A DNA stretch of 64,000 bases. Origin: JAOTWJ01 sp036398175. GTDB taxonomy: Bacteria; Gemmatimonadota; Gemmatimonadetes; Gemmatimonadales; GWC2-71-9. Each line of letters starts with the position of its first letter. Position 1 is the first letter of the stretch. The stretch covers positions 10,653 to 74,652 of the forward strand of contig DASWHL010000137.1 in NCBI GenBank assembly GCA_036398175.1. Reading direction: 5' to 3'. The notes beneath the pieces are model-generated. The model did no database searches. It was not told the origin of the DNA and saw nothing but the letters and a program-made list of their open reading frames with translations. This document shows, piece by piece, positions 1 to 8,396 of this stretch. The position numbers and the translations under genes were made by a program.

Positions 1-627
1 GTGCAGGTACGCGAGCCGGTCCGGGCCGGCCTGGGCCGCGCTGTCCAGCGTCAGGGCGAGGTCGCCGAACACCACCTCGTCAATGGCGAGACCCGTGGCC
101 CTGTCTGTGCGGACCCGGGCGCGGAGCCGCCCACCCGTCGCGAACGTCTCGCCCGCGGTCACCGGGCCCTCCGGAAACGTGAAATCGAGCCCCGCCGCGA
201 ACGCGCCGAGCGCCTGGAGGATCTCGCCGTCCCGGGGACCCGTGCTCCGGATTCCGACCACCGCGAACCGCGGAGAGATGATGGCCTGCGCGGAGCCAAG
301 GAGGGTGGAGTCCGCGTGATCCGTCCACGGCTCGCCACCCAGCCGCACGCGGCCCCGGATCGAGTCAATCGTCACCTCCACCACCGCGCCGTCCTCGGCC
401 ATCCGCGCGACCCGCTGGGTCACACCGATCCACGTCTCCTCCTCGAAGGCCGCGCGGTCCGGGACCGCGGGGAAGCCCACGAGCGTGGTCGTGGTCTTCA
501 CCTCGGTCAGCGTGCGGGTGAGCCGGCCCAGCTCAGGCACGAACCGCAGGACCGCCTGCCCCCGCGCCGCAGCCGGGCTTCCTCCCAGGAGAAGCAGGCC
601 TGCCACGATGACGTCACGCGGGTGCAT
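1..627 (-). CDS. Secreted protein of unknown function, C-terminus outside window
   Basis: Reading the minus strand from ATG at 627, 209 codons are open up to the window edge, so the C-terminus is missing. Residues 1-25 form a signal peptide (charged start, a leucine/glycine core, then AAARGQ). The mature part alternates beta-strand-like stretches and has the TTTTLVGFPAVP and PEGPVTAGETF segments typical of small secreted beta-rich proteins; I cannot name a family with confidence (DUF6263-like proteins look similar). The start overlaps the end of the HerA gene by 14 bp, so it is probably the last or next-to-last gene of the operon that begins at 6886. Confidence 0.6.
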   Translation of the reverse strand, partial: MHPRDVIVAGLLLLGGSPAAARGQAVLRFVPELGRLTRTLTEVKTTTTLVGFPAVPDRAAFEEETWIGVTQRVARMAEDGAVVEVTIDSIRGRVRLGGEPWTDHADSTLLGSAQAIISPRFAVVGIRSTGPRDGEILQALGAFAAGLDFTFPEGPVTAGETFATGGRLRARVRTDRATGLAIDEVVFGDLALTLDSAAQAGPDRLAYLH

Positions 628-2554
628 AGGGATCCTCCACGGTACGGAGCGGCGTCACGGCGGGCCCCGCGTCGGCGGGCGCGTCCCGGACAACCGCGCG
701 GCCCAGGCGCGCCGTGAAAAAAGCCAGGACGTCGGCCGGGCGGGCGCGCCGCGTGGCCAGCAGGGCGCGCCGGACGTCGTCCTCGCGCCGTCCCACGATC
801 AGGTCCTTCACCCGCTGCGGCGCCACGCGCCGGTCCAGGACCGAGAGCTGCCGCACGATCGCGTCGGCAAACGGCACGTCGGCGGCGGGCGGGTAGCGCT
901 CGATCCCCTGCCGCCCCGCGAGCGCCGCGGGCCGCGGGAACCGCAGGAACACGGGCTGGGTGAAATGCGGGTGCCGGACCATCAACTCGCCCTTGGGAAG
1001 CGTCGCGAGCTTGCTCTTGGTGGCGGGGGAGAGCGTCTGATAGCCCGGGGTCGCCAGCTCGTCACCGTCCATCCGGCCGTACACGGTGGTCCCCGCGTTG
1101 CCCACCACCCGCCGGTGCACCTGCGAGCGGAACTGCTGCGCCCCGAACAGCACGAGACCGAGATAGCGTCCCCGCTCGGAGATGTCGAGCAGCATCTTCC
1201 GCACGTAGGTCTCGGGCCCGTCGGCCGGCGCGTACTTGTTCAGCTCGTCCACGAACACGACCACGTTGTCCACGCCCAGGTCCCGCCGCTCGAGGTGCTC
1301 GCGCAGCTTGGAGACCACGCGCGTGAACACCAGGTCCTGCCCGAGCTGGTCGAGGCCCGCCACGTCCACCACGTATACCGTGCGGTCGGCAAAGGCGCCG
1401 AAGGGCAGGTCGTTGCCCGACGCCTCGTCCGTCACGAGCCCCTTGCACCGCGTGGACACGTTCATCAGGCGGTTCCGCACCTTGCGGATCGTGGCGACGT
1501 GATGCGTCCGCCACATCTCGCGGCCGCCGGCCTGCTCGAGCCCGTCGAAGATGGCGCGGAACAGGCCTTCGAGTCCGGCGAAGCTCTCGACGAGATGGTG
1601 GTTGCCCCACTCGTCCTGGAACGGCCGGCCCACCACGCGGTCGGCAAGAAAATCGAGGAACGCGTCGGCCTTGGCGTCTATGTCGTCCCGGTTGAGCAGG
1701 ACCTCCGCGTAGTCGAGCACCTCGCGCAGGCCCCAGACGAGCGGCTCCACGGCATGCACCAGGTCGGGATGGGTGCGCAGGGTGTTCAGGTTCACGCCGT
1801 CCGGCTTGAACGGCGCGAAGTAGCGCACCTGGGAAAACGGCTCGGGGCGGATATCCAGCTCCGCGTACATGGCCGCGTCCTCAGGCGGCAGGTCGCTCGG
1901 CAGGTCGAGGAAGGCCAGGTCCGGCCCCTTCACGTTGAGGCAGACCGCGGCGACACTGCCCTTCCGCTTCGGGAAATGCTGGAAGATGGCGCTGAGAAAG
2001 AACAGCACCGCGCTGGTCTTGGTGGCGAGCCCGGACACGCCGGAGATGCCGAGGTGCGCCGACTCGGGCCCGAGGAGAAAATCGGCGTCCACGAACACCG
2101 GCGCGCGCGTCCCACCCGCGGCGTAGAGGCCGATGGGTATGGCGGTGCGCTCGTCGCCGCGGGCGAACGCGTCCATCCGGAGGGCGACCTCGACGTCCGC
2201 CGCGTCGGCCAGGTGGACGGCGGCGAGCGGCACGGGCTGCATGGGCTCCGGCGGATCCTGGCGCAGCACAGCGGCCGTCCACAGCCGGATCTCGGCGCGG
2301 CGCGACGGCGGGAGCGGGGCGGCGGGATTGCCCTCGCTCGCCACCACCTCGTGCAGCGGGGTGAGCAGGTCCGAATACGCCCGCCCGTCGGTGACCACCG
2401 CATACACCGTGCGCGTGGCCCCGTCCACCCGCACGATGGCCCCGATCCCCACCGGCGCTTCCACCGCCGTCCAGAAGTGGAACTGGTGGGGACTCGCCGG
2501 GAGGGCCTCCGTCGCGACGACGCGTCCGATGGGGTCCTGGGGCGCTGCGGTCAC
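614..2554 (-). CDS. HerA-like ATP-binding protein (DUF87/FtsK-HerA ATPase)
   Basis: A 646-residue motor ATPase. Residues 1-130 look like the HAS-type beta-barrel of HerA proteins. The P-loop at about 172-181 reads GVSGLATKTS, so the glycine usually found before the lysine is a threonine; this variant is, as I recall, used in a bacterial HerA-like branch. Walker B is at about 431-438 (VVVFVDEL). The start is a GTG at 2554 whose GTGA overlaps the stop of the NurA-like gene, so the two proteins are translationally coupled. HerA normally forms a hexameric DNA translocase that works with the NurA nuclease in DNA end processing; that role is inferred here from family and context. Confidence 0.82.
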   Translation of the reverse strand: MTAAPQDPIGRVVATEALPASPHQFHFWTAVEAPVGIGAIVRVDGATRTVYAVVTDGRAYSDLLTPLHEVVASEGNPAAPLPPSRRAEIRLWTAAVLRQDPPEPMQPVPLAAVHLADAADVEVALRMDAFARGDERTAIPIGLYAAGGTRAPVFVDADFLLGPESAHLGISGVSGLATKTSAVLFFLSAIFQHFPKRKGSVAAVCLNVKGPDLAFLDLPSDLPPEDAAMYAELDIRPEPFSQVRYFAPFKPDGVNLNTLRTHPDLVHAVEPLVWGLREVLDYAEVLLNRDDIDAKADAFLDFLADRVVGRPFQDEWGNHHLVESFAGLEGLFRAIFDGLEQAGGREMWRTHHVATIRKVRNRLMNVSTRCKGLVTDEASGNDLPFGAFADRTVYVVDVAGLDQLGQDLVFTRVVSKLREHLERRDLGVDNVVVFVDELNKYAPADGPETYVRKMLLDISERGRYLGLVLFGAQQFRSQVHRRVVGNAGTTVYGRMDGDELATPGYQTLSPATKSKLATLPKGELMVRHPHFTQPVFLRFPRPAALAGRQGIERYPPAADVPFADAIVRQLSVLDRRVAPQRVKDLIVGRREDDVRRALLATRRARPADVLAFFTARLGRAVVRDAPADAGPAVTPLRTVEDPYAPA

Positions 2555-3444
2555 AGCCAACCTCCCGCCTGGGCGCGGAGCGCGGTTTCCACCTCGTGCA
2601 GGGGATAGAGCAGGCGGTCCCAGCGGGAGTCCCGTCCCGCGATCGGGGCCCGCTCCGCCAGCAACCACCGACTCACCCGATCCGCGTCCTCCACGACCCC
2701 GTCGCCGGCGATCCGCTCCACCCGGGTCAGGCCGTGCAGGAGGTCCTCGTCCGTCCACGGCCACAGTCTAAGGTACCACGAGAGCAGGACCGTGCCGTCA
2801 TCCAACTCTCGGGCGAAGACGCTCGATCGGCTCCCTGCCGGCGCCGTGAGGGCCACCTCGAGGTCCGGGCCGTCCAGGAACTGGGTCTCGTGCCGCTTGG
2901 CGATGCCGATGGCCCGCGCGGCCCCGGGCACGTCCCGCAACCCGGCAAGGCCGCCGTCCACGACCAGCATGACCTCGGGTCGGGCGTCCAGGAAGGCGCG
3001 GCATGCCTCCCGCTCGAGCGCCTCGCGACGGCGCTCCACCACCTGGGCCACGGCCCAGCGGTCGAGATAGGGGTGCGGTCGGGACTCGCCGACGGCATCG
3101 TACACCGGGAGTCCCACACCCGAAATCGCCGCCCGTTCCCGCACGCCCAGCCGGTCCGCCGGCACGACGAGGAACTCCTCGTCCAGCCGGATCGCGGCCC
3201 GCAGGGCGCCGCCGGCCCGCACGAGCACGCCCGCCGCGATCTGGCCCCGCGCCACGGGCACGAGCCCGAAGTGCCCTTCGATCCCCCAGCGCTGGATGCC
3301 GTCGGCGAACCCGATGCCGTCCGGCGCGGCTTCGGCCGGCCCCACGGGCACGGCCCGCACCCGGGCGCCCTCCACTACGCGGGCCGTGGCGAATGGCCGC
3401 TGCACGGGCTGGGGCGCTCCCTGGAAGGCGGTGCCGCGGGCCAC
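2551..3444 (-). CDS. NurA-like nuclease (partner of HerA-like ATPase)
   Basis: This 297-residue protein carries the NurA pattern: an aspartate in GFADGIQRW (D48), a second acidic motif VVDGGLAG (D163), and a lysine in IGIAKRHETQ (K183). NurA proteins are metal-dependent 5'-3' nucleases that work with the HerA translocase. The gene sits directly before and overlaps the HerA-like gene, which supports the assignment. The start given is a GTG. A further in-frame stretch reaches a CTG at 3495 overlapping the methyltransferase stop (CTGA), so the protein may be 17 residues longer. It could also be a divergent nuclease of another family, but the pair argues against that. Confidence 0.72.
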   Translation of the reverse strand: MARGTAFQGAPQPVQRPFATARVVEGARVRAVPVGPAEAAPDGIGFADGIQRWGIEGHFGLVPVARGQIAAGVLVRAGGALRAAIRLDEEFLVVPADRLGVRERAAISGVGLPVYDAVGESRPHPYLDRWAVAQVVERRREALEREACRAFLDARPEVMLVVDGGLAGLRDVPGAARAIGIAKRHETQFLDGPDLEVALTAPAGSRSSVFARELDDGTVLLSWYLRLWPWTDEDLLHGLTRVERIAGDGVVEDADRVSRWLLAERAPIAGRDSRWDRLLYPLHEVETALRAQAGGWL

Positions 3445-3491
3445 CGTCCCGCCCGCGGCGGCCAGCGCCGCGCGCAGCCGGGCGCGGACTG

Positions 3492-4133
3492 TCAGGCGCC
3501 CACCCGCACGGCCGCCAGCAGTCCGTCCCGGACCGGGATCACGGCGGTCACGAACCGCGGGTCCTCCGCCACCAGGCGATTGAACTCGCGCATCCCGCGG
3601 AGGTCCGAGCCCTCGGCCTCCGGATCCGCGATCCGTCCGTCCATGAACGTGTTGTCGCAGAGGAGCAGACCGCCCACCCGGAGCAGGCGCAGCGAGGCTT
3701 CGAGGTAGTCGGGGAGCGGCGCCTTGTCCGCGTCCAGGAAGATCGCGTCGAACGGGCCCTCGAGCGTCGCCATGGTATCGAGGGCGGCGCCGCAGATCAG
3801 CTCCACGCGGTCGGCCACCCCGGCGCGGTCGAACGCCTCCCGCGCGTGGGCGGCGTGCCGCTCGTCGCCCTCGATCGTCACGAGGCGCCCGCCGGGCGGC
3901 AGCGCGCGCGCCATCCAGATCCCGCTGTAGCCGCTCAGCGTCCCGACCTCGAGCACCCGCCGCGCGCCCACCAGCCGGATCAGCATCCGGAGGATGGCAC
4001 CCTCTTCCGGCGACACGTGGATCGTAGGCAGGGCCGCCTGCGTGTGACCCGCTCGGACGGCCGCAAGCGCGGGGTCCTCGCGCGCGAACAGCCCGGCAAG
4101 GTACGCGGCGAGGCGGTCGGCGTCGGCGGTCAT
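3492..4133 (-). CDS. Class I SAM-dependent O-methyltransferase (catechol OMT-like)
   Basis: A 213-residue protein with the Rossmann methyltransferase core. Motif I is VLEVGTLSGYSG near residue 62, an acidic motif II follows (VTIEGDERH), and FDAIFLDADKAPLPDY is the metal/catalytic DADK signature of the cation-dependent O-methyltransferase family (COMT/CCoAOMT-like). GLLLCDNTFMDG matches the conserved downstream DN motif. The substrate cannot be told. The start ATG at 4133 forms an ATGA overlap with the preceding gene, so translation is coupled. Its position in a HerA-NurA operon is not obviously functional. Confidence 0.82.
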   Translation of the reverse strand: MTADADRLAAYLAGLFAREDPALAAVRAGHTQAALPTIHVSPEEGAILRMLIRLVGARRVLEVGTLSGYSGIWMARALPPGGRLVTIEGDERHAAHAREAFDRAGVADRVELICGAALDTMATLEGPFDAIFLDADKAPLPDYLEASLRLLRVGGLLLCDNTFMDGRIADPEAEGSDLRGMREFNRLVAEDPRFVTAVIPVRDGLLAAVRVGA

Positions 4134-4549
4134 TCCCCCTGCTCGAAGGGAGGGAGCGCGTCGAGCCAGAGCCCCCCCAGGCATCCGGCCGCGTCGAGGT
4201 CCACGATCACGTTCTCGGCGATGCGGACCGAGCGGGCGGGCGGGGTGCCGAACTTGAGCCGGATCAGCGCCTCGAGGATCACCCGTCCGGGCGCCGCCGC
4301 GTGCGGCACGGTCAGCGCGGCGCGCTCCACGTCCGGCCAGGCGACCACCTCGATACCGCCGGGCACGCCGCCTGTCGTCTCGAGGACGACTACGGCACCG
4401 GTGGGACTTTCGATCTCCCACGAGCCGGTGAAGCCGGCCGGCGCGTCAGACAGGTCCTGGCGCCCGGACAGGATCTCCGTCTCGGCGTCCCAGCGGAACG
4501 GGAACGCCGGAAGCGGCGCCGGCGCGGCGGCGGTGGTGGCCCGGATCAT
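4130..4549 (-). CDS. Small protein of unknown function
   Basis: 139 residues, acidic, no membrane segment or signal peptide. The C-terminal third (ENVIVDLDAAGCLGGLWL) resembles the strand-turn-strand pattern of DUF2283-like proteins, but I would not assign a function. It lies 1 bp after the aminotransferase stop and overlaps the methyltransferase start by 4 bp, so it is a coupled operon member and very likely real. Confidence 0.6.
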   Translation of the reverse strand: MIRATTAAAPAPLPAFPFRWDAETEILSGRQDLSDAPAGFTGSWEIESPTGAVVVLETTGGVPGGIEVVAWPDVERAALTVPHAAAPGRVILEALIRLKFGTPPARSVRIAENVIVDLDAAGCLGGLWLDALPPFEQGE

Positions 4550-4550
4550 G

Positions 4551-5738
4551 TCAGCACACCCGCATGAACCGCGCGAGCCGCTCGAGCGCCCGGACGAGGT
4601 CCTCCTCCGACGCCGCGTAGCTCAGTCGCACCCACCGTGGGTCGCCGAACGCGTCGCCGGGGACGAGGGCCACGCCCTCCTTGTTCATCAGCCGCTCGCA
4701 GAAGTCCGCCGCGGAGCCGAGCCCCGCGCCGAACAGATGATCCACCCGGAAGAAGAAGTAGAAGGCGCCCACCGGATCCACGAACTCGACGCCCGGCATC
4801 TCCCGCCGGAAGTACGCCTCCACGAGATCGCGCCGCGCGCGGAACGCCTCGACCATCCGGTCCACGTCCTGCTCGATGCGGTCGTCGCCAAAGGCGGCCA
4901 CGGCCGCCCACTGCGACGGCTGCGAGGCCCCGCTGGTCATGTGCCCCTGCACGCCCGCCATGGCCTTGGCCACCGGGCCGGGCGCCAGGGCCAGGCCGAT
5001 CCGCCAGCCCGTCATCGCGTACGTCTTGCTGACCCCGGACACCATCACCACGCGCTCCAGCAGCTCGTCCGGCAGGTCCAGCACGGAGGGCGCCGGGCCC
5101 GGCCCGTAGTGGATGCGACGGTAGATCTCGTCCGCGATGACCCACACCTCGTGCTTGTGCGCCCACTCGACGATGGCCTTGAGCTCGGCCCGTGTGTACA
5201 CGGCCCCGGTGGGGTTGCAGGGCGACGAGAACAGGAGGCCGCGCGTGAGCGTGTCCCGCTCCCGCTCCAGGTCCTCCACGCTCACCTTCATGCTCCACTC
5301 GGGCGCGCCCGCCACGATCACCGGCTCGGCGCGCGCGAACCGGATCATCTGTGGGTAGGAGACCCAATAGGGCGCGGGGACGAGGACCTTGTCTCCGGCG
5401 CCGAACAGCACGAAGCACGCGTTGAAGAGCGACTGCTTGGCGCCGGTCGAGATCACCAGATGATCCGCGTTCACGGGCCGGCCGCCCGACAGGAGCGAGA
5501 AGTGCCGCGCGATGGCGGCGCGCAGGTCCAGCAACCCCTGATTGGGCGGGTAGTGCGTCTTGCCCTGCTGGATGGCGCGGATGCCGGCCTCGGCCGCGAT
5601 GCGCGGCGTGTCGAAATCCGGCTCGCCGGCTGAGAGGTCCACGACGTCCTCGCCCGCCGCCCGCCGGTGCTGCGCCATCTGGTTGATGGTCAGCGTCTCG
5701 GACGGTCTGAGGTGCTCGATGTTCTTCGACAGTCTCAT
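4551..5738 (-). CDS. Class I PLP-dependent aminotransferase (aspartate aminotransferase type)
   Basis: A 395-residue, full-length fold-type I aminotransferase. It has the N-terminal LSAGEPDFDTP motif, the NPTG motif (SSPCNPTGAVY) that binds the substrate carboxylate, DEIYRRIHYG for the cofactor aspartate and tyrosine, and the Schiff-base lysine K238 in SGVSKTYAMTGWRIG. It transfers amino groups between aspartate (or a related amino acid) and 2-oxoglutarate using pyridoxal phosphate in the cytoplasm. Closest in pattern to the bacterial Igamma aspartate aminotransferases (AspB/AspC); exact specificity is unproven. The start ATG overlaps the P1 peptidase stop (ATGA). Confidence 0.88.
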   Translation of the reverse strand: MRLSKNIEHLRPSETLTINQMAQHRRAAGEDVVDLSAGEPDFDTPRIAAEAGIRAIQQGKTHYPPNQGLLDLRAAIARHFSLLSGGRPVNADHLVISTGAKQSLFNACFVLFGAGDKVLVPAPYWVSYPQMIRFARAEPVIVAGAPEWSMKVSVEDLERERDTLTRGLLFSSPCNPTGAVYTRAELKAIVEWAHKHEVWVIADEIYRRIHYGPGPAPSVLDLPDELLERVVMVSGVSKTYAMTGWRIGLALAPGPVAKAMAGVQGHMTSGASQPSQWAAVAAFGDDRIEQDVDRMVEAFRARRDLVEAYFRREMPGVEFVDPVGAFYFFFRVDHLFGAGLGSAADFCERLMNKEGVALVPGDAFGDPRWVRLSYAASEEDLVRALERLARFMRVC

Positions 5739-6886
5739 GGGCGGACGGCTCCGTAACGGCGCAGCACGGCGAGGGTCTCGTCGAGCGGCAGCGCCTCCAC
5801 CGTACCGGCGGCGCCCCGCACCGAAGTCGCGAGCAACAGCGAATTATATATCGCCTCCTCGGTGGCCTCGATTGTGGCCAGGAACAGCGGACTCATCGCG
5901 TCGTTCCCGAGCGGCCCCCGCCGGCCCAGCTCGGCCACCGGCACCGTGGAGAAGGCAATCACGTAGTCGCCCGATCCGTTGGTCATGGCCGACCCGGTGC
6001 GCGCGAGCCCCGCCAGCGCCCGCCGCCCCAGCCGTTCGAGGTTTCGCGCGTCCAGCGGCGCATCCGTGGCCACGACGATCATGATGGAGCCGTCCGCCTC
6101 GTTCCCCCCGTCGCTCCCGTCGCTCCCGTCGCGCCCGTCAATCTGTTCCCGCAGATAGTACCGCCCCAGCTCCCGCCCCACCGGCGCGCCGTTGATCGTG
6201 AGCACGCCACCGAAGTTGGTCTGGACCAGCACGCCCACCGTCCAGCCGCCCAGCGCGGGCGGCAGGCGCCGGCTGGCGCTCCCGATGCCGCCTTTCCAGC
6301 CGAACGCCACGGTGCCGCGGCCCGCGCCCACGCTCCCCTGCGCCACCGGCCCGGTGTCCGCGCGCGTGATGGCGTCGAGCACGTCGCGCTCGGTCACCGC
6401 GCGGCGCCGGATGTCGTTGAGCGAGCCGTCGTTGGTCTCGCCCACCACCACGTTCACCGACCGCACGGTCTCGTTGCCGGGGAGGCCGAGCACGTACGTG
6501 AGGGCCGCGTCGGCGACCCGCGGGACGCACAGCGTGCACGTCAGCAGAATTGGCGACTCGATTTCGCCCAGTTCCCGCACCTGGGTGCTGCCCATGAGCT
6601 TGCCGAACGCGTTCCCGAGCACCACGGCGCCGGGCACCTTCTCGCGGAACACGTTGCCGCCGTGCGGCAGGATGGCCGTGACGCCCGTATTGAGGGAGGC
6701 CCCATCCGCGATGGTCGTGTGACCCACCCGCACCCCCGCGACATCCGTGATGGCATTGCGCGGCCCCGGCGGCAGGATCCCCACCACCACCCCCAGCTCC
6801 CGCGCGCTGCGCCGCGCCGTCTCCTGCGCCTCCACCCCGTCGCCCACCGCCAGTACCGCCAGCACCACCATCCACCCATCTCGCAT
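5735..6886 (-). CDS. Secreted P1-family peptidase (DmpA-like L-aminopeptidase/D-esterase)
   Basis: A 383-residue member of the DmpA/DOM fold N-terminal-nucleophile hydrolases. Residues 1-20 are a signal peptide ending near VEAQ. The family landmarks are NAITDVAGVRVGH near the mature N-terminus and GGIGSASR, where the precursor is expected to self-cleave between Gly and Ser so that the serine becomes the nucleophile. The start is supported by GGAG seven bases upstream; longer upstream reading frame runs through the heptamer repeats and is rejected. First gene of the operon that continues through the aminotransferase, methyltransferase and NurA/HerA genes. A low-complexity Asp/Gly/Ser insertion (GRDGSDGSDGG) sits in the middle. 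Confidence 0.86.
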   Translation of the reverse strand: MRDGWMVVLAVLAVGDGVEAQETARRSARELGVVVGILPPGPRNAITDVAGVRVGHTTIADGASLNTGVTAILPHGGNVFREKVPGAVVLGNAFGKLMGSTQVRELGEIESPILLTCTLCVPRVADAALTYVLGLPGNETVRSVNVVVGETNDGSLNDIRRRAVTERDVLDAITRADTGPVAQGSVGAGRGTVAFGWKGGIGSASRRLPPALGGWTVGVLVQTNFGGVLTINGAPVGRELGRYYLREQIDGRDGSDGSDGGNEADGSIMIVVATDAPLDARNLERLGRRALAGLARTGSAMTNGSGDYVIAFSTVPVAELGRRGPLGNDAMSPLFLATIEATEEAIYNSLLLATSVRGAAGTVEALPLDETLAVLRRYGAVRP

Positions 6887-6932
6887 GACACCACTCCTGT
6901 CGCCCGTCCACGACCGCTGGTTGACCCTGCCT

Positions 6933-6958
6933 CCCCACCCCACCCCCGCAACCACCCC
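6933..6958 (-). other. G-quadruplex-capable G-run in the P1 peptidase leader
   Basis: Read on the minus strand: a run of four Gs, a 7-base loop, five Gs, one base, four Gs, one base, four Gs. This fits the standard intramolecular G-quadruplex pattern. It lies between the heptamer array at 6958-6999 and the start codon at 6886, i.e. in the predicted 5' leader. Confidence 0.55.
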
Positions 6959-6999
6959 ACGCTACACGCTACACGCTACCCGCTGCACCCTGCACCACC
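6958..6999. repeat. Degenerate 7-bp tandem repeat array (CACGCTA family)
   Basis: Six consecutive heptamers on the plus strand: CACGCTA three times, then CCCGCTG, CACCCTG and CACCACC. On the minus strand the good units read TAGCGTG, and the consensus is YAGSGKG. The array lies in the 178-bp gap between the divergent P1 peptidase and pseudo-helicase genes. Unit length matches the CGANNGC arrays at 62507-63154, but the sequence differs. Confidence 0.7.
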
Positions 7000-7064
7000 G
7001 GTTGCGCCCCGTCCCTCCCGGCGGTACGATCCGCAGCACTGTTTCTTTGACAACCGAGGCTGTC

Positions 7065-8396
7065 GTGTCCTGGGAATTCGCGCCGACCTTCGACGCCGCG
7101 CATCGCGCCGCGCTCGACGCCGGCAAACCGCTGATCTACGTGTGCCCGCCCGCCGGATGGGCGCTGGTCCCGCTGGGCGAGCGCGTGGCGCCCGCCGCGG
7201 AGGCGGGCCTGGGCACGGTGGTGCTGGTCCCCGAGCCGGCGGACGTCGGCGACGTGGCCGGCGCGCTCGACAGCCTCGACGCCCTCCGTCCGGTGCACGG
7301 CCTCACGGGCCTGGCCCGGACCGCCCGCTTCCTCGCGGCGGGCAGCATTCGCACCCTCGTCCTCACGCCCCCGGACGCCCTGGCGCTTGCCCGGCAGTCC
7401 GTGCTGCGGCTCTCCCAGGTGCGCACGCTGGTGATCGCCTGGCCGGAGGGCATGCACGCACTCGGCCAGGGCGAGGCCCTCGACGCCATCCTGGCGGAGA
7501 CGCCGGACGCGCAGCGCCTGATCGCGACCGCCGACGAGCGGCCGCCCGACATGGCCGATCTGCTGGCGCGGATCGCGCATCGCGCGCCCGTGGTGGCCGC
7601 GGCGCGGCTTCCCGAGGGGGCACCGGCCGTGCCGCTGCGCTGGATCGGAACGGACGGCGACCGGCGGGCCCAGGTGACGCGCGCCGCGCTGGACGTCCTC
7701 AACCCCGCCACCGCGGTCGTGTGGGAGCCCCTGGCCGCGCGTGGTTCCCGCTGGACGGCCGTGGCGCGCGATCCCGCCGTTCGGGTGGTGCACGTCATCC
7801 CCGACGAAGCCGTGCCGCTGATCGTGGCCGGCGACCTGCCGTCCGCCGACGCGCTCGCGGCGCTGAGCGCGGCCGCGCGGGACGTCGTGGTCCTGGTGCG
7901 CGCGTCACAGGTGGGCTACCTGGAGCGGCTGTCGGCGACGGCGCGGACGCTGCGGGTGGTGGCGGCGGCGGACGTGGCGCTGGACCGCGCGGCGGGCGTA
8001 CGGCGGCGTCTGCGCGAGCGATTGGCCGAAGGGCGCCTCGACGGGGAGCTGCACACGCTCGGGGCCCTGTTCGACGAGTACGACCCCACGCTCGTCGCCG
8101 CGGCCGCGCTGGCCCTGATCGCGACGCCGGCCGCGCCCGCGCCCGCGCCCGAGACGGCCGGATGGGCCCGCCTCGTCGTCACGGCCGGCCGGCGCGACGG
8201 CGTGCGCGCCGGCGATCTCGTCGGCGCGCTGGTGAACGAAGCCGGCCTGCCCCGCAACGCGATCGGGAAGATCGACCTGCGGGACGGCTTCACCCTCATC
8301 GAGATCCGCGCCGACGAAGCCGAGCGGGCCCAGCGCGGACTCACCGGCGTCAGCCTCAGGGGCAAGCGCGTCAGCGCGCGGCCGGAGCGCCGCTGA
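7065..8396 (+). CDS. DbpA-domain protein with a DEAD-box-like core lacking catalytic motifs
   Basis: A 443-residue protein. The last ~75 residues (from WARLVVTAGRRDG to the end) match the DbpA/CsdA-type RNA-binding domain of DEAD-box helicases. The N-terminal ~350 residues keep a RecA-like strand/helix rhythm, but the signature motifs are gone: the P-loop position reads CPPAGWAL, the Ib position TPPDALAL, the DEAD-box position VIAWPEG, and the SAT position IATAD. It therefore looks like a pseudo-helicase that may bind RNA without ATP-driven unwinding. The start is a GTG with GAGG seven bases upstream; a TTG at 7047 is an alternative. It ends one base before the convergent HU gene. Confidence 0.7.
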   Translation: MSWEFAPTFDAAHRAALDAGKPLIYVCPPAGWALVPLGERVAPAAEAGLGTVVLVPEPADVGDVAGALDSLDALRPVHGLTGLARTARFLAAGSIRTLVLTPPDALALARQSVLRLSQVRTLVIAWPEGMHALGQGEALDAILAETPDAQRLIATADERPPDMADLLARIAHRAPVVAAARLPEGAPAVPLRWIGTDGDRRAQVTRAALDVLNPATAVVWEPLAARGSRWTAVARDPAVRVVHVIPDEAVPLIVAGDLPSADALAALSAAARDVVVLVRASQVGYLERLSATARTLRVVAAADVALDRAAGVRRRLRERLAEGRLDGELHTLGALFDEYDPTLVAAAALALIATPAAPAPAPETAGWARLVVTAGRRDGVRAGDLVGALVNEAGLPRNAIGKIDLRDGFTLIEIRADEAERAQRGLTGVSLRGKRVSARPERR

